Shown piece after piece: positions 44,345-56,130 of a stretch of 64,000 nt of DNA (positions are counted from its first letter, which is position 1; each line of letters begins with the position of its first letter). The position numbers and the translations under genes are program-made. This DNA comes from Balneolaceae bacterium (GTDB lineage Bacteria; Bacteroidota; Rhodothermia; Balneolales; Balneolaceae), in the NCBI GenBank assembly GCA_017643365.1, contig JAEPNO010000002.1, positions 31,749-95,748 on the forward strand, written 5' to 3'. The notes beneath the pieces are model-generated. The model saw only the letters and a list, made by a program, of their open reading frames with translations. It searched no databases and had not been told where the DNA came from.

Positions 44345-45109
44345 CTACTCGAAATCTACATCAGCCATTTTGCGAAGCAGGTCGTAATCGGTGAGATCGT
44401 ATTGGATTGGAGTTACGGTAGCATAGCCTTCGTTCAGTAAACGGATATCAGCATCAGTTCCGTCATCCAATAATTCAAACTTGCCGGTTAACCAGTAGTA
44501 CGGTCGGCCAAATGGGTCTTTACGTGCTTCGTATTCTTCCACGTAGCGGCTGTCGGCCATGCGTGCCCAGCTCATATCTTTAAACGGTCCAGCCGGGGCG
44601 TTCACGTTCAATGTAATCCCTTTAGGCAACCCATTTTCCAACACCAACTTGACAACCCGACGTGCAGCTTCTTTACAACCACTCAAATCGGCATCGAGTC
44701 CAAATTCTGTACAACTAACCGCAATGCTCGGGTAACCAAGTATGGTACCTTCGGTAGCAGCACTTACCGTTCCGGAATAAAGGATATTAATCCCCGCATT
44801 ACTTCCATGATTGATTCCACTGAGTACTAAATCCGGTTTGCGATCCAAGAGCTGACCGTGAGCTAACTTTACGCAATCAGCAGGGGTTCCATTTACCGAA
44901 ATTCCATCAAAACGATCGGTAACCTTAAGTTTTTGAGATCGCAAGGGTTCTTCGATGGTGATGGCATGCCCAACCGCACTTTGCTGGCGATCGGGTGCAA
45001 CAATAATCACATCTCCAAATTCTGCGGCTACTTCTGCCAGCGCTTTAATTCCGTTACTAAAAATCCCATCGTCGTTACTAACCAGAATCAGTGGTTTTTT
45101 ATCGCTCAT
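44345..45109 (-). CDS. surE: 5'/3'-nucleotidase SurE
   Basis: A 254-residue metal-dependent nucleotidase. The N-terminal metal site is SNDDGIFSNGIKALAEV (DD pair and the Ser region). VAPDRQQSAVGHAIT and SGINHGSNAGINILYSGTVSAATEG (Asn metal ligand) are intact. Length and fold are standard. It starts right at the panB stop with no spacer and is the last gene of the fabZ-panB-surE run. Confidence 0.94.
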   Translation of the reverse strand: MSDKKPLILVSNDDGIFSNGIKALAEVAAEFGDVIIVAPDRQQSAVGHAITIEEPLRSQKLKVTDRFDGISVNGTPADCVKLAHGQLLDRKPDLVLSGINHGSNAGINILYSGTVSAATEGTILGYPSIAVSCTEFGLDADLSGCKEAARRVVKLVLENGLPKGITLNVNAPAGPFKDMSWARMADSRYVEEYEARKDPFGRPYYWLTGKFELLDDGTDADIRLLNEGYATVTPIQYDLTDYDLLRKMADVDFE

Positions 45110-45940
45110 TTACGCTCCGTATTGCTCGTCTTGATTTGGAAAATCTTTGTCTTTTACGTCTTTGATGTATTGTTCAATAGCGCCGGTCATAACCGAATGG
45201 ATGTCGGCATATCGGCGTAGAAATCTTGGATTAAATCCTTTGTTCATCCCCAGCATATCGTGAATTACGAGTACTTGTCCGTCGCAATCTACGCCTGCCC
45301 CAATACCAATGGTAGGAATGCTAATTTCGGCAGTAACTATTGCCGCCAACTTTGCAGGAATTTTTTCTAACACGATGGCAAAACAACCGGCTTCTTCCAG
45401 TAGTTTTGCATCAGCGATCAACGAATCAGCCTCTTCTTCTTCCTGAGCTCGAACTTTATAAGTTCCAAATTTATAAATGCTTTGAGGTGTTAACCCGAGG
45501 TGACCCATCACCGGAATACCTGCATCCACAATTTTTTTAACGGTATTGATGATTGGCTTTCCGCCCTCAAGTTTTACCGCATGTGCGCCGGCTTCTTTCA
45601 TCATTCGTCCGGCAGAAATCAACGCTTCCTTGGGCGTTACCTGATAACTCATAAACGGTAAATCGGCAATAACCAGCGCTCGATCCACTCCGCGTACCAC
45701 ACACGAGGTATGATAAATCATGTGATCGAGCGTCATTGGCACAGTTGTTTCATGGCCGGCCATCACATTACTTGCAGAATCGCCCACTAAAATGATTTCG
45801 ATTCCTGCCTGATCCACAATTTGCGCCATGGTGAAATCGTAGGCGGTCAGCATCGAGATTTTCTCGCCCCGATGCTTCATTTCAACCACAGTTTGTGTTG
45901 TGATTTTCGCTGGTTTGGATGATCCCGTTTGCGTGCTCAT
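45110..45940 (-). CDS. panB: 3-methyl-2-oxobutanoate hydroxymethyltransferase
   Basis: A 276-residue enzyme that makes ketopantoate from 2-oxoisovalerate for pantothenate and CoA synthesis. [33 protein letters not shown] (metal Asp) and KLEGGKPI are conserved. [16 protein letters not shown] and the catalytic ELEKIP-like stretch [10 protein letters not shown] follow. Its substrate is a product of the valine path seen at the window start. It overlaps fabZ by one base (TAATG). Confidence 0.95.
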   Translation of the reverse strand: MSTQTGSSKPAKITTQTVVEMKHRGEKISMLTAYDFTMAQIVDQAGIEIILVGDSASNVMAGHETTVPMTLDHMIYHTSCVVRGVDRALVIADLPFMSYQVTPKEALISAGRMMKEAGAHAVKLEGGKPIINTVKKIVDAGIPVMGHLGLTPQSIYKFGTYKVRAQEEEEADSLIADAKLLEEAGCFAIVLEKIPAKLAAIVTAEISIPTIGIGAGVDCDGQVLVIHDMLGMNKGFNPRFLRRYADIHSVMTGAIEQYIKDVKDKDFPNQDEQYGA

Positions 45941-46374
45941 TACCCTTCCTTTGGCACAATGGCTGCCGATGCTTCCAGTTCACAAGCGATCTCGCCGTCA
46001 ACGGTAGCTTTACCGATCATAGTAACAAAATTACGGCGCATTGAGCCCAACTCTACTTCTAGCTTCAATTGATCGCCCGGAACAACTTGTCGGCGGAATT
46101 TGCAGTTTTTAATGCCTGTGAATACCATCAGATTCTTCTCAGGATCTTCCACTTTTTGTTGCATTAACAAAATAGCACCGGCTTGAGCTAAGGCTTCAAC
46201 CTGAAGCACTCCCGGCATTATTGGCGCACCGGGGAAATGTCCGTTAAAAAACTCTTCGTTAACGGTTACATTTTTGATAGCTGTAATTTTTTCTTCTTCT
46301 AACTCCAGTACCCGATCAACAAGTAAAAACGGATACCTGTGCGGTATCACTTTCTTAATTTCTTCTATTAGCAT
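45940..46374 (-). CDS. fabZ: 3-hydroxyacyl-ACP dehydratase FabZ
   Basis: A 144-residue hot-dog-fold dehydratase of fatty acid synthesis. The catalytic His is H46 in [12 protein letters not shown] and the Glu is E60 in [12 protein letters not shown]. The conserved start [10 protein letters not shown] is present. It is stand-alone here, whereas many Bacteroidota carry FabZ as the C-terminal part of LpxC. It leads into panB and surE with overlapping codons. Confidence 0.93.
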   Translation of the reverse strand: MLIEEIKKVIPHRYPFLLVDRVLELEEEKITAIKNVTVNEEFFNGHFPGAPIMPGVLQVEALAQAGAILLMQQKVEDPEKNLMVFTGIKNCKFRRQVVPGDQLKLEVELGSMRRNFVTMIGKATVDGEIACELEASAAIVPKEG

Positions 46375-46412
46375 GATTTTCTTGTAATTTGAATGTGTGG
46401 CCGAATATACGA

Positions 46413-47102
46413 TTATTGAACCAATCCTACATAAATGTACGCGATGCCACCCGTTAAGCGAACAGCCCGGTAATCGATAAAGGTATTTGCTTCTTCCATA
46501 AGTTTTAGAAAGTTCTTCCCGGCCGGGAAAGTAGCACTGGTTCTTGGCAAATAAGTATAGGCTTCGCGATTACCGCTTAACCAACCACCAACCGTTGGCA
46601 TAATGTGCTGGCTATATAAATTATAAGGCAATTTCATTAAACCCTTTGGCTGGCCAAATTCCAATACAACAACTCGTCCACCCGGTTTAACCACGCGCGA
46701 CATTTCTTTAAGTGCGGTTACAGGTTCGTCAACATTTCGAATACCAAAAGAAATACTGGCTATATCGAAGCGATTGTCTTCGTAAGGAAGGTCCATGGCA
46801 TCGGCCACTTCAAAATCAATTTCGAGGCCGTTCTTTTTTGCTTTAGCCGGGGCGGGTTCAATCATAGGCGCACAAAAATCGGTGCCCAAAACATAGCCTT
46901 CTTTACCAACCGCTTTTTTGAATTCGATGGCAAGATCACCGGTGCCGGTTGCACAATCTAATACATGATCACCATTTTTGGCTTTGCTCTCTTGAATTGC
47001 CTTAGCTCGCCATGCGTGATGAACGCCAAACGAAAGTACCGTATTAATTCTATCATAATCGCTGGCGATGTCTGCAAACATCGAACGTACTTTTTCACTC
47101 AT
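46413..47102 (-). CDS. menG: Demethylmenaquinone methyltransferase (MenG/UbiE)
   Basis: A 229-residue SAM-dependent C-methyltransferase that makes menaquinone. The SAM loop is [15 protein letters not shown] with [10 protein letters not shown]. The UbiE signature [12 protein letters not shown] is intact and the C-terminal [12 protein letters not shown] is typical. Together with the b558-type sdhC, a menaquinone-based respiratory chain is likely. It is followed 38 bases later by fabZ. Confidence 0.92.
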   Translation of the reverse strand: MSEKVRSMFADIASDYDRINTVLSFGVHHAWRAKAIQESKAKNGDHVLDCATGTGDLAIEFKKAVGKEGYVLGTDFCAPMIEPAPAKAKKNGLEIDFEVADAMDLPYEDNRFDIASISFGIRNVDEPVTALKEMSRVVKPGGRVVVLEFGQPKGLMKLPYNLYSQHIMPTVGGWLSGNREAYTYLPRTSATFPAGKNFLKLMEEANTFIDYRAVRLTGGIAYIYVGLVQ

Positions 47103-47194
47103 AAAACTTCATACTTTTTGCTATGCTAACCATTCTATTTGCCAAATGGTTCTAAAGTTTTCAAAGATACGGTTATTTGTATCGAGAGGGAGAT

Positions 47195-47833
47195 TTATTT
47201 ATTCCAAACCAGTTCACTTTTGGGCAAGTGATCAACCCTATTTAGTTGAACGGCTTCAAATGCACCATCTTTCCACACTATATGATTGATGGATCCATTT
47301 TGATGTTTAATTTGATGCATATTTTCTAAACCATAATCCAACATGCCGGCCAGCAGAATCCTGATTAATCTGCCATGAATGATCACCGCTGTATGTTCAT
47401 GACCGGTTTGCGCCGCAATTTCTTTTAGTTTGGATCCAGAACGCTGAAATACTTCTTCGGGCGATTCTCCTCCCGGAACCTTAGTGGCTGTATTTCCGGC
47501 TTTCCATTGCGATTGAGTTTCTCGAATCTCGTCGACAACATCATCGAAAAGCTGCCCTTCCCAATCGCCAAAATCCATTTCATCCAACTCAGAAAAGCTT
47601 TGATATTCAATTCCTCTTTGCCTGCTAAGGGGTTCTGCAGATTCTTGAGCGCGTTTAAGGCTACTTGTAATAATTTGAGATATTGCTACCTCTTGCAACG
47701 CTTCAGCCACACAATCGGCTTGCATTCTACCTTGTTCATTTAATGAAGCATCTATGCCTCTACCTTGTAATTTTAGCGATTTATTGTAATCCGTTTCACC
47801 ATGCCTGATCAGGTAAAAATGTTTTGCGCTCAT
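47195..47833 (-). CDS. Histidine phosphatase family protein
   Basis: A 212-residue phosphatase of the phosphoglycerate mutase-like superfamily. The phospho-histidine is in LIRHGETDYN and the second His in VIIHGRLIRILLAGML. Conserved SSLKRAQESAEPL and ELDEMDFGDWEG motifs are intact. The substrate may be a sugar phosphate or alpha-ribazole phosphate, which sequence alone cannot decide. It overlaps the upstream lipoprotein by 4 bases and lies in a co-directional minus-strand run. Confidence 0.88.
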   Translation of the reverse strand: MSAKHFYLIRHGETDYNKSLKLQGRGIDASLNEQGRMQADCVAEALQEVAISQIITSSLKRAQESAEPLSRQRGIEYQSFSELDEMDFGDWEGQLFDDVVDEIRETQSQWKAGNTATKVPGGESPEEVFQRSGSKLKEIAAQTGHEHTAVIIHGRLIRILLAGMLDYGLENMHQIKHQNGSINHIVWKDGAFEAVQLNRVDHLPKSELVWNK

Positions 47834-48402
47834 AAAGTGAGTGAAATGTTTAGGTGTTTGAAGTAAACGTCTCTGTATAGATTTCGAAGCCCACGTTCGA
47901 AAGTGAGAATTTGATTATCTGTATCGCTAATCTCCTCGGATGACAGCCAATTCCAGAATTTATCTTCGTTTACAATTTGGGCCATATTAACTTTGGTGAT
48001 GTAGGTCTCGTTGTTTAACCTGTGCCCGTTTTGATAAATGTTCACCTTCATGGTCATTTTGTACACAGGCCCGGGATCAATCAAATTGAAAGTAAATCCT
48101 TTCTTCACCTGCATCGACTCCACTTCGAAGTGCAAGCCAGACTGATCGGCATTATCAAAATAAATGCCATCTAGTTGATTCGAATATCCCAACACCACTT
48201 TATCTAAATAATAAGTTCCTTTCTGCTCTATTATTTTTTGATCATTGATCTGATTTCGAGACTGTGAGTTTAAAATTCGGCTTTCTACTTCCAAATTGGG
48301 AACCGAAGCTACACTCACCACATTAAAATTATCAACCAAAATGCTGGTTGGTGCACACGAAGCAATCACAAAAAACATGAGAACCCAAATCAGGTTTTTC
48401 AT
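47830..48402 (-). CDS. Uncharacterised lipoprotein
   Basis: A 190-residue lipoprotein with signal MKNLIWVLMFFVIAS and lipobox IASC. The body is predicted as beta-rich with no motif I know (LEVESRILNSQSRNQIND, LHFEVESMQVKKGFTFNL). It overlaps both the upstream membrane protein and the downstream phosphatase gene by 4 bases, so all three are tightly coupled. No catalytic residues stand out; a structural or envelope role is possible. Confidence 0.7.
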   Translation of the reverse strand: MKNLIWVLMFFVIASCAPTSILVDNFNVVSVASVPNLEVESRILNSQSRNQINDQKIIEQKGTYYLDKVVLGYSNQLDGIYFDNADQSGLHFEVESMQVKKGFTFNLIDPGPVYKMTMKVNIYQNGHRLNNETYITKVNMAQIVNEDKFWNWLSSEEISDTDNQILTFERGLRNLYRDVYFKHLNISLTL

Positions 48403-49070
48403 TTCTTCTTTCTCGTTTTATGATAATTCTGCAAGCGGATCAGCTCATCCTGCATTTCATCTACCGACTTCGTCAAGATCCCTTCACTCATTCCATATCG
48501 GATGAGTAACATGTTCAAAATTCGATCATGGCGTTCTACTCCTTTTTGCTTTCTACTCTCGATAAATTTCATCAAAAGGCGCAGCAAACCCACTTTAAAT
48601 AGAAACACTAATCCGACCCCGTACCAAACCCCGGTCATTTGTGAAGGCACGAACGGAATCATTCCCGTTGAATTAAAAGATATTCCGATCAGAAGAAGAG
48701 CAGAGATTCCATATAAAAATCCATCATTTGCAAATACTTGCATCAATCGGGAAGCCCATACACTGGTTAAAGCAGCAGTGTTCAGGTACACAAACAGATA
48801 GAAAAGTATGGATATAATAAACGCCGTTAGGGGAGGCATCCATAAAAACAGAAGCACGAAATACAGTAACAACGCCAAGCCATCAACGCTCACCACCCAA
48901 GCATCCGCCTGTTGAATTATGCGTTCGAGTCGAACTTTTTTTAGTAGCCCGGGCACATAGTTTTCAATTCGCTCTCTGGTTATGTGATACCAAATTCCAT
49001 TAGAGGTGGATATACCGTCGGGCATTTCTAACATTTGCCATTTCGACTGGCCAACTTTGCGTGCATTCAT
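48399..49070 (-). CDS. Uncharacterised multi-pass membrane protein
   Basis: A 223-residue protein with three to four hydrophobic stretches in residues 65-170 (LLLYFVLLFLWMPPL, FIISILFYLFVYLNT and later ISALLLIGISF). The C-terminus is charged and basic (HKTRKKK). The N-terminal ~50 residues are soluble (RKVGQSKWQMLEMPDG). No family was recognised. It heads the run that includes the lipoprotein and phosphatase. comF lies 32 bases upstream. Confidence 0.65.
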   Translation of the reverse strand: MNARKVGQSKWQMLEMPDGISTSNGIWYHITRERIENYVPGLLKKVRLERIIQQADAWVVSVDGLALLLYFVLLFLWMPPLTAFIISILFYLFVYLNTAALTSVWASRLMQVFANDGFLYGISALLLIGISFNSTGMIPFVPSQMTGVWYGVGLVFLFKVGLLRLLMKFIESRKQKGVERHDRILNMLLIRYGMSEGILTKSVDEMQDELIRLQNYHKTRKKK

Positions 49071-49101
49071 AGTTCAAATATAGGATACTCAACGTTAAGG
49101 T

Positions 49102-49725
49102 TCATGCCTGAGCTACCGTTGCAATCCCGATTTTTCGCACTCCCGCATTTGCTAGGGTGCCTGCTAACTCAAAGGTGGTTGCTCCGGTGGTAAATACATC
49201 ATCTATTATTAAACACGCTGCGTTTCTTAACACATTTATGTTTGTAACCTCAAAAGCATTTGCGATGTTCTTATTTCGCTTTTCAAGAGTAAAGCCTGTT
49301 TGCGTTGCAGTATGTTTTACCCGGGTTACAATTTCTTCGCTAATCAATGAACTTCCCGTGCTTATGCTCACTCCTTTTGCAATTTTTCTGGCCTGATTGT
49401 ACCCTCTTTTTTTCTTCTTTTTTCGATGCAAAGGTACCGGTACAATCACCCACTCTTCATCTTTTAGAATATTGTGATCACAAAGAGCCGCGCCTAAGGT
49501 TTTTCCCAAATCTACTCCTACTCCACTTAACTGATTGTACTTTAAATCGTGCAACAGATCTTGAAGGAACCCGCCTTTATCAAAATTCCAGAGTGCATAT
49601 TGAAAGGAAACGGCTTCAGGTAAAAAAATACCCGAAGTTGAATTTCCCTCTCGCAATTCGGTGCGTTCGAAACGCGATTTAAGGCAAGTTGAACACAAAA
49701 ACTCGGTAGTATCGGGCAATTGCAA
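49102..49725 (-). CDS. comF: ComF family phosphoribosyltransferase-like protein
   Basis: A protein of at least 207 residues of the ComF family, linked to DNA uptake and homologous to phosphoribosyltransferases. The core VPLHRKKKKKRGYNQARKIA and the PRTase loop CLIIDDVFTTGATTFELAG are intact. The listed start is the first standard one (TTG at 49725). In the same frame the sequence upstream encodes the family's zinc ribbon (HVCELCGLQLP then CSTC), so the real start lies further up, within 49726-49845. No ATG, GTG or TTG is available there; CTG at 49755 or ATT at 49797 are candidates. Confidence 0.75.
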   Translation of the reverse strand: MQLPDTTEFLCSTCLKSRFERTELREGNSTSGIFLPEAVSFQYALWNFDKGGFLQDLLHDLKYNQLSGVGVDLGKTLGAALCDHNILKDEEWVIVPVPLHRKKKKKRGYNQARKIAKGVSISTGSSLISEEIVTRVKHTATQTGFTLEKRNKNIANAFEVTNINVLRNAACLIIDDVFTTGATTFELAGTLANAGVRKIGIATVAQA

Positions 49726-49891
49726 ACCGCATAATTCGCAAACATGAGGAAACAGTGCTTCCTTTATACCACCCGCTATGTATTTGATGTTTAGAATAAC
49801 CCCAATTTTTATTTTCTCTTTGCTTTTGCTGAATGCTTTAATTACTTAGTTTGCTTTCAAAATAACAACGCCGAAATTTACGCCGTACCCT

Positions 49892-51007
49892 ATGTCGCTT
49901 GGGAAAGATTTAGCTGCCAAAAGAAAACGTTTAGGTCTCACTTTAGAGGAGATTCAAGGCCAGATTAAAATCCCAACGCATATCATTTCTTCTATCGAAG
50001 ATGATTCGATTTTTGAACAGATCGAGACCAACAAAACGTACACCCGCAGCTTTGTACGCTCGTACGCTAAAGCTCTTGGAATTCACGATCAAGCAATTGT
50101 TGATGCCTTAGATTCGATCGAAGCCGGACTGTATAATCCCGGATCGGTTTTGGATGATGATATTGCACTTTCTGCTGAGGAAGAAGCTGATTCGGATGAA
50201 AGTTTGGTCACTTCCGATGAGTCGAAAATTGTTCTGCAAAAACCCGACATCGAAGAAAAAGATCCCAAACCAACCCCTACTGTTGAGAATGTAAATTGGG
50301 CAGATTTAGGTAAACGTTTTAACGCACCGGCTGCGAGTACAAAAATAATTCTTCCGGTAGCCATAGCTTTTGTAATCATCGTGTTGGCGATTCTCATTTT
50401 CATCTACCGCGAACCCATAATGGGCTTTTTCAGCTCCGACGACCCCATTGAAAATGCAGAAGTTTTGGGTGATGAAGAAGCAACTCCACTAGTTAACGAT
50501 GCATTGATTGATAGCACTGCTTTGGATGCAACTTCAACCGAAGACCTCATCCCTGAAGTCCAGGATACACCGCAGGAATTACTCGATGAAGAAACCGAGG
50601 ACAGTGATGAACCCGCAAGCCCAAGAGCGGTAAATCTGCCATTCAATGATTCGCTTACCGAAACGCTCACCGTAAGTGTATATGCAGCTTTTGATAAACT
50701 CGAACCGGTAAGAGTAACATCCGATTTTAACTGGCGAACCAATCCATTTTGGATGGAACAAGGCCAGGCTTACAATTTCAACTTTACCGACACACTGCTT
50801 GTGCGTGGCCAATATACGCGAATGCTTCTCATGTTTAACGGCCATGTAATCGAAGAACCATTCGAAAACTATTACGATGATTCTTTTGATTCGATTATGC
50901 TCACAAGAACCATTTTATCTGATGAAAAATATTTCGTTCAACCTTCAGCTGTGTTCCCATACGAAGTTGGCCCGCCGGATAGCTTAGTCTTCCCACTTTC
51001 GAACTAA
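49892..51007 (+). CDS. RodZ-like HTH membrane protein
   Basis: A 371-residue bitopic protein. The N-terminal ~75 residues form an XRE-like helix-turn-helix domain (AAKRKRLGLTLEEIQGQIKIP, TRSFVRSYAKALGI), as in RodZ. An acidic linker, a membrane segment at 152-172 (IILPVAIAFVIIVLAILIFI) and a beta-rich periplasmic C-terminal domain (LTVSVYAAFDKLEPVRV) follow. RodZ joins MreB and the cell-wall elongation machine. The acidic, repeat-poor linker is longer than in E. coli. It is divergent from comF and precedes ligA by 12 bases. Confidence 0.82.
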   Translation: MSLGKDLAAKRKRLGLTLEEIQGQIKIPTHIISSIEDDSIFEQIETNKTYTRSFVRSYAKALGIHDQAIVDALDSIEAGLYNPGSVLDDDIALSAEEEADSDESLVTSDESKIVLQKPDIEEKDPKPTPTVENVNWADLGKRFNAPAASTKIILPVAIAFVIIVLAILIFIYREPIMGFFSSDDPIENAEVLGDEEATPLVNDALIDSTALDATSTEDLIPEVQDTPQELLDEETEDSDEPASPRAVNLPFNDSLTETLTVSVYAAFDKLEPVRVTSDFNWRTNPFWMEQGQAYNFNFTDTLLVRGQYTRMLLMFNGHVIEEPFENYYDDSFDSIMLTRTILSDEKYFVQPSAVFPYEVGPPDSLVFPLSN

Positions 51008-53026
<2,019 letters not shown>

Positions 53027-53110
53027 CGATTAGGGGTGGCATCACCTAATTCGAAGTATCAAATCCATATTTCAGTTTAACATATCTAATAATCTGCTAT
53101 GTGCCTTTAT

Positions 53111-53177
53111 CCCTTTGATCCTTTGCCACTCTGCCCCTCTGATCCTCAGTCCCTTTGCCCCTCTGATCTTATGCCCT
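53111..53177. repeat. Quasi-periodic CT-rich repeat
   Basis: Repeated words such as TGCCCCTCTGATC (twice) and CCCTTTG in the gap between ligA and ald. The whole stretch is pyrimidine-rich with a rough 12-20 base beat. It resembles the ACTCTGTAACTC repeats at 35076-35123. No RNA gene or ORF was found in the 53027-53242 gap. Confidence 0.5.
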
Positions 53178-53242
53178 CTTTTCATATTCCTAATTCCTGA
53201 ATGAATTACCTATCTTCCGAAAATCATCAAAATTAGCGGACC

Positions 53243-54457
53243 ATGGACATCAATCCCCTTGATACAGAACAGATTGGGTTAAAAACGCTCGAAAAACACT
53301 TGATTCGATCTAGAAGTGAGGTTTCGTTAAAGATTGGAATCCCCCGCGAGCATTCTAACGATGAACGGCGAGTTTGTCTAACTCCGGGTGGTGTTGCTAT
53401 TCTTAAAGCTAACGGTCACGATATTTATATCGAAAAAGGTGCCGGTGATGAAGCTAAGTTTTCTGATCGCGACTACGCCGATTCCGGTGCTGAAATTGCG
53501 TTTAGTTCAGAAGATGTATTCAAGAAATCGGAGTTAATCCTAAAAGTTGCTCCACTTAGCGACGAAGAAATTGAATATGTACAACCGAATCAGTCCATAA
53601 TTTCAGCTCTGCATTTGGGGAACCAAAAGCCGGAATATTTCGAAGCGTTAACTAAAAAATCGATCACCGGAATTGGATATGAGTTCATTCGGGGTTCTGA
53701 TGGCGAGTTTCCTATAGTTCGGATGATGCACGAAATCACCGGCTCGATGTCGGTGCAAATTGCAGCACACTACATGGAAAACCTGAGCGGTGGGCAAGGT
53801 GTTATGTTGGGTGGAATTTCAGGAGTTCCCCCAGCGACGGTAGTCATTTTAGGTGCCGGCATCACCGCAGAATATGCAGCCCGAACCGCACTAGGTTATG
53901 GCGCACAGGTTTTTGTAATGGATAACGATCTTGCAGCTCTTCGTCGCCTCGAAAACGATCTAGATCGAAGAATAATTACAGCGGTAGCAAACACGCAATA
54001 TCTCAGCCATGCACTTAAATTTACTGATGTTATAATCGGCGCAGTTATGGCCGAAGGAGACCGATCGCCGTGCCTGGTTACCGACGAAATGGTTGCCAGT
54101 ATGAAACCGGGTAGCGTAATTGTTGACACGGTAATTGATCAAGGTGGATGTATAGCAACGAGCCGAGCTACAACCCATTCAAATCCGGTATTTCAAGTAC
54201 ATGATGTTACCCATTATTGCGTACCAAATATTCCGTCTAATGTAGCCCGTACTGCAACGAATGCCTTAAATAATGTACTTGTGCCTTATGTGTTAGCTGT
54301 CGGTGAAGCTGGCGGAATTAAAGAGTGTTTATGGGAAAACGTTGCCCTTAGGAATGGCACCTATGTGTATAAAAATCATCTTACAAAAAAATCATTAAGT
54401 AAGATGTTTAACATGCCTTATCGAGAAATTGAGATGCTTATCGCCTCACAGATATAA
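53243..54457 (+). CDS. ald: Alanine dehydrogenase
   Basis: A 404-residue NAD-dependent enzyme that interconverts alanine and pyruvate with ammonia. An N-terminal extension of ~28 residues precedes the core KIGIPREHSNDERRVCLTP. The Ald signature GYEFIRGSDGEFPIVRMMHEITG and the NAD loop VVILGAGITAEYAARTALGYGA are intact. It could also be a related dehydrogenase/transhydrogenase, but the length and motifs fit Ald. It leads a three-gene unit with a membrane protein and ada. Confidence 0.9.
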   Translation: MDINPLDTEQIGLKTLEKHLIRSRSEVSLKIGIPREHSNDERRVCLTPGGVAILKANGHDIYIEKGAGDEAKFSDRDYADSGAEIAFSSEDVFKKSELILKVAPLSDEEIEYVQPNQSIISALHLGNQKPEYFEALTKKSITGIGYEFIRGSDGEFPIVRMMHEITGSMSVQIAAHYMENLSGGQGVMLGGISGVPPATVVILGAGITAEYAARTALGYGAQVFVMDNDLAALRRLENDLDRRIITAVANTQYLSHALKFTDVIIGAVMAEGDRSPCLVTDEMVASMKPGSVIVDTVIDQGGCIATSRATTHSNPVFQVHDVTHYCVPNIPSNVARTATNALNNVLVPYVLAVGEAGGIKECLWENVALRNGTYVYKNHLTKKSLSKMFNMPYREIEMLIASQI

Positions 54458-54462
54458 CGTAA

Positions 54463-54828
54463 ATGTCTGAACTTTCTCCCTCAAATTATAAGCGCATCAG
54501 TTTGATCAATTGGCTTCTTAGCATTCCATTGATCGTGCTTTTTGCATGGCCATATTATTACGTAGCCAAGTTGATCGGAATGGGCGAAGCATTAAGATAT
54601 TTTGGTGCCTTCATTTTTTCACTTCCGTTTACACTAACAATCATCCATGGTCATGTTACCATGGCTCTAGGCAACTATCACAGACTTTCTTACTACCGAT
54701 GGTTAACCGAACATCCTTTCAGTTTTGGGTTATTCTATTCCGACCTTCTCATTAGTACCCGATTCCGGCTTATTTTGTTGATTGTGAGCTTAATTTTTTT
54801 GCCGGTGGGATATTTAATTTCGTTATAA
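54463..54828 (+). CDS. Uncharacterised membrane protein
   Basis: A 121-residue protein with three to four hydrophobic segments (SLINWLLSIPLIVLFAWPYY, FGAFIFSLPFTLTIIHGH, and a C-terminal ILLIVSLIFLPVGYLI). A HGHVTMALGN motif after the second segment holds two histidines that could bind a metal. A DUF3267-like arrangement is possible but not certain. It starts 5 bases after ald and is in the same frame direction. The function is unknown. Confidence 0.65.
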   Translation: MSELSPSNYKRISLINWLLSIPLIVLFAWPYYYVAKLIGMGEALRYFGAFIFSLPFTLTIIHGHVTMALGNYHRLSYYRWLTEHPFSFGLFYSDLLISTRFRLILLIVSLIFLPVGYLISL

Positions 54829-54897
54829 AAATACTTGTCTATTTTACGGTTGAGCGCTCTTCTCTATTCAGCTAGATTCGTATTTAAAAAAGCATTT

Positions 54898-55956
54898 ATG
54901 ATTTCTACTTCCGTTCAACAACAAAAAGAAACCCATTATGAAGCGCTTTTAAGTCGTGATCCGGAATATGTTGGTCTTTTTTTCGCAGCCATCAGAACCA
55001 CGGGAATATTCTGTATTTCAACCTGTCGAGCTCGAAAACCTAAATTCAAAAACGTCGAATTTTTTAAGGATGCAAAATCTGCTCTTCAACATAGATATCG
55101 ACCGTGTAAAGTGTGCAAGCCAACCAATTCGACCTTCGAGCCTCCGGTAGATATTCAACAAGCATTGAATATGTTATTTGAGAGCGACATCACTAAAGTT
55201 TCGGATTATGAGCTTAAGCAAGCCGGATTGAGTCCGGAGAAAATTCGACGTTGGTTCAAGGCAAATCATGGAATTACCTTTCAGGCGTACCAACGCATGC
55301 TTCGAATCAATACTGCTTTTCAGGATTTGAAATCCGGTTCTAAAGTTGCTCAAGCTGCCTTCGATTCCGGCTACGATTCACTTAGCGGATTCGGATATAC
55401 GTTTAAAGTATTGACCGGAAAATCACCAAAAGAGACGCTAAATAAGCAAATTATTCAGCTTACCAAAACCGATACCCCGCTCGGTCCTATGTTTATAGCT
55501 GCAACGGAAAACGGTGTATGCATGCTCGAATTTTCAGATCGACGAATGCTCGAAACCGAATTTCGTGACCTTCAACTTCGTCTCAATGCTGTAATTTTAC
55601 ACGGAGAAAATGAAATCACAAAACAGACAAAGCGAGAATTAAGTGAATATTTTGAAGGTCAAAGGAAAGTCTTTACAATTCCGATAGACTCCCCTGGCAC
55701 CGATTTTCAAAAGACTGTTTGGGAGGTGTTGCAATCGATACCATACGCAGGAACCCGATCTTATCAAGAACAAGCTCAGTTATTAGGGAAACCCAAAGCA
55801 ATACGTGCTGTCGCTAACGCAAATGGCTGTAACCGTATCTCGATAGTAATTCCATGCCATCGGGTTATTGGCAAAGATGGATCGCTCACCGGTTATGGTG
55901 GTGGCTTAGAACGAAAAAAATGGTTGCTGGATTTCGAGATTTCTAATCGAGATTAA
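54898..55956 (+). CDS. ada: Bifunctional Ada-type DNA-methylation repair protein/regulator
   Basis: A 352-residue protein that combines an Ada zinc domain, AraC-type helix-turn-helix and O6-methylguanine methyltransferase. The phosphotriester-repair zinc site is C39, C43, C70 and C73 (FCISTC..RPCKVC), with C39 as the likely methyl acceptor, matching E. coli C38. The MGMT active Cys is C320 in IVIPCHRVIG. I use ATG 54898; the frame runs upstream to 54835, but that part does not match the family. It regulates its own operon in other bacteria. A 404-base repeat region follows. Confidence 0.94.
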   Translation: MISTSVQQQKETHYEALLSRDPEYVGLFFAAIRTTGIFCISTCRARKPKFKNVEFFKDAKSALQHRYRPCKVCKPTNSTFEPPVDIQQALNMLFESDITKVSDYELKQAGLSPEKIRRWFKANHGITFQAYQRMLRINTAFQDLKSGSKVAQAAFDSGYDSLSGFGYTFKVLTGKSPKETLNKQIIQLTKTDTPLGPMFIAATENGVCMLEFSDRRMLETEFRDLQLRLNAVILHGENEITKQTKRELSEYFEGQRKVFTIPIDSPGTDFQKTVWEVLQSIPYAGTRSYQEQAQLLGKPKAIRAVANANGCNRISIVIPCHRVIGKDGSLTGYGGGLERKKWLLDFEISNRD

Positions 55957-56000
55957 AACAAGAAGAGACTCTAGTTTTGCATCAATCTACCTCAAAATAC

Positions 56001-56109
56001 ATTCCCAAGGGTTGAAACCCTTTCTTTATTATGACCGAGCCAACTCTACAATTCGATATCAAAACCACGTCAAAGCTAGATCATAAACAAGAAGGGACTT
56101 TAGTCCCGC
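56001..56109. repeat. REP-like unit 1
   Basis: A 109-base unit bounded by hairpins AAGGGTT-GA-AACCCTT on the left and GGGACT-TT-AGTCCC on the right, with 'attatgaccgag' and 'attcgat(a/t)tcaaaa' as fixed internal words. Units 1, 2 and 3 repeat every ~130 bases; the gap from 55957 to 56360 holds nothing else. Confidence 0.9.
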
Positions 56110-56130
56110 TTTTCTAGACCCTATTACAAA

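Noticed and set aside
53027..53242. Possible tRNA or small RNA in the ligA-ald gap
   Set aside because: The sequence is pyrimidine-rich with no cloverleaf, anticodon stem or T-loop signature.
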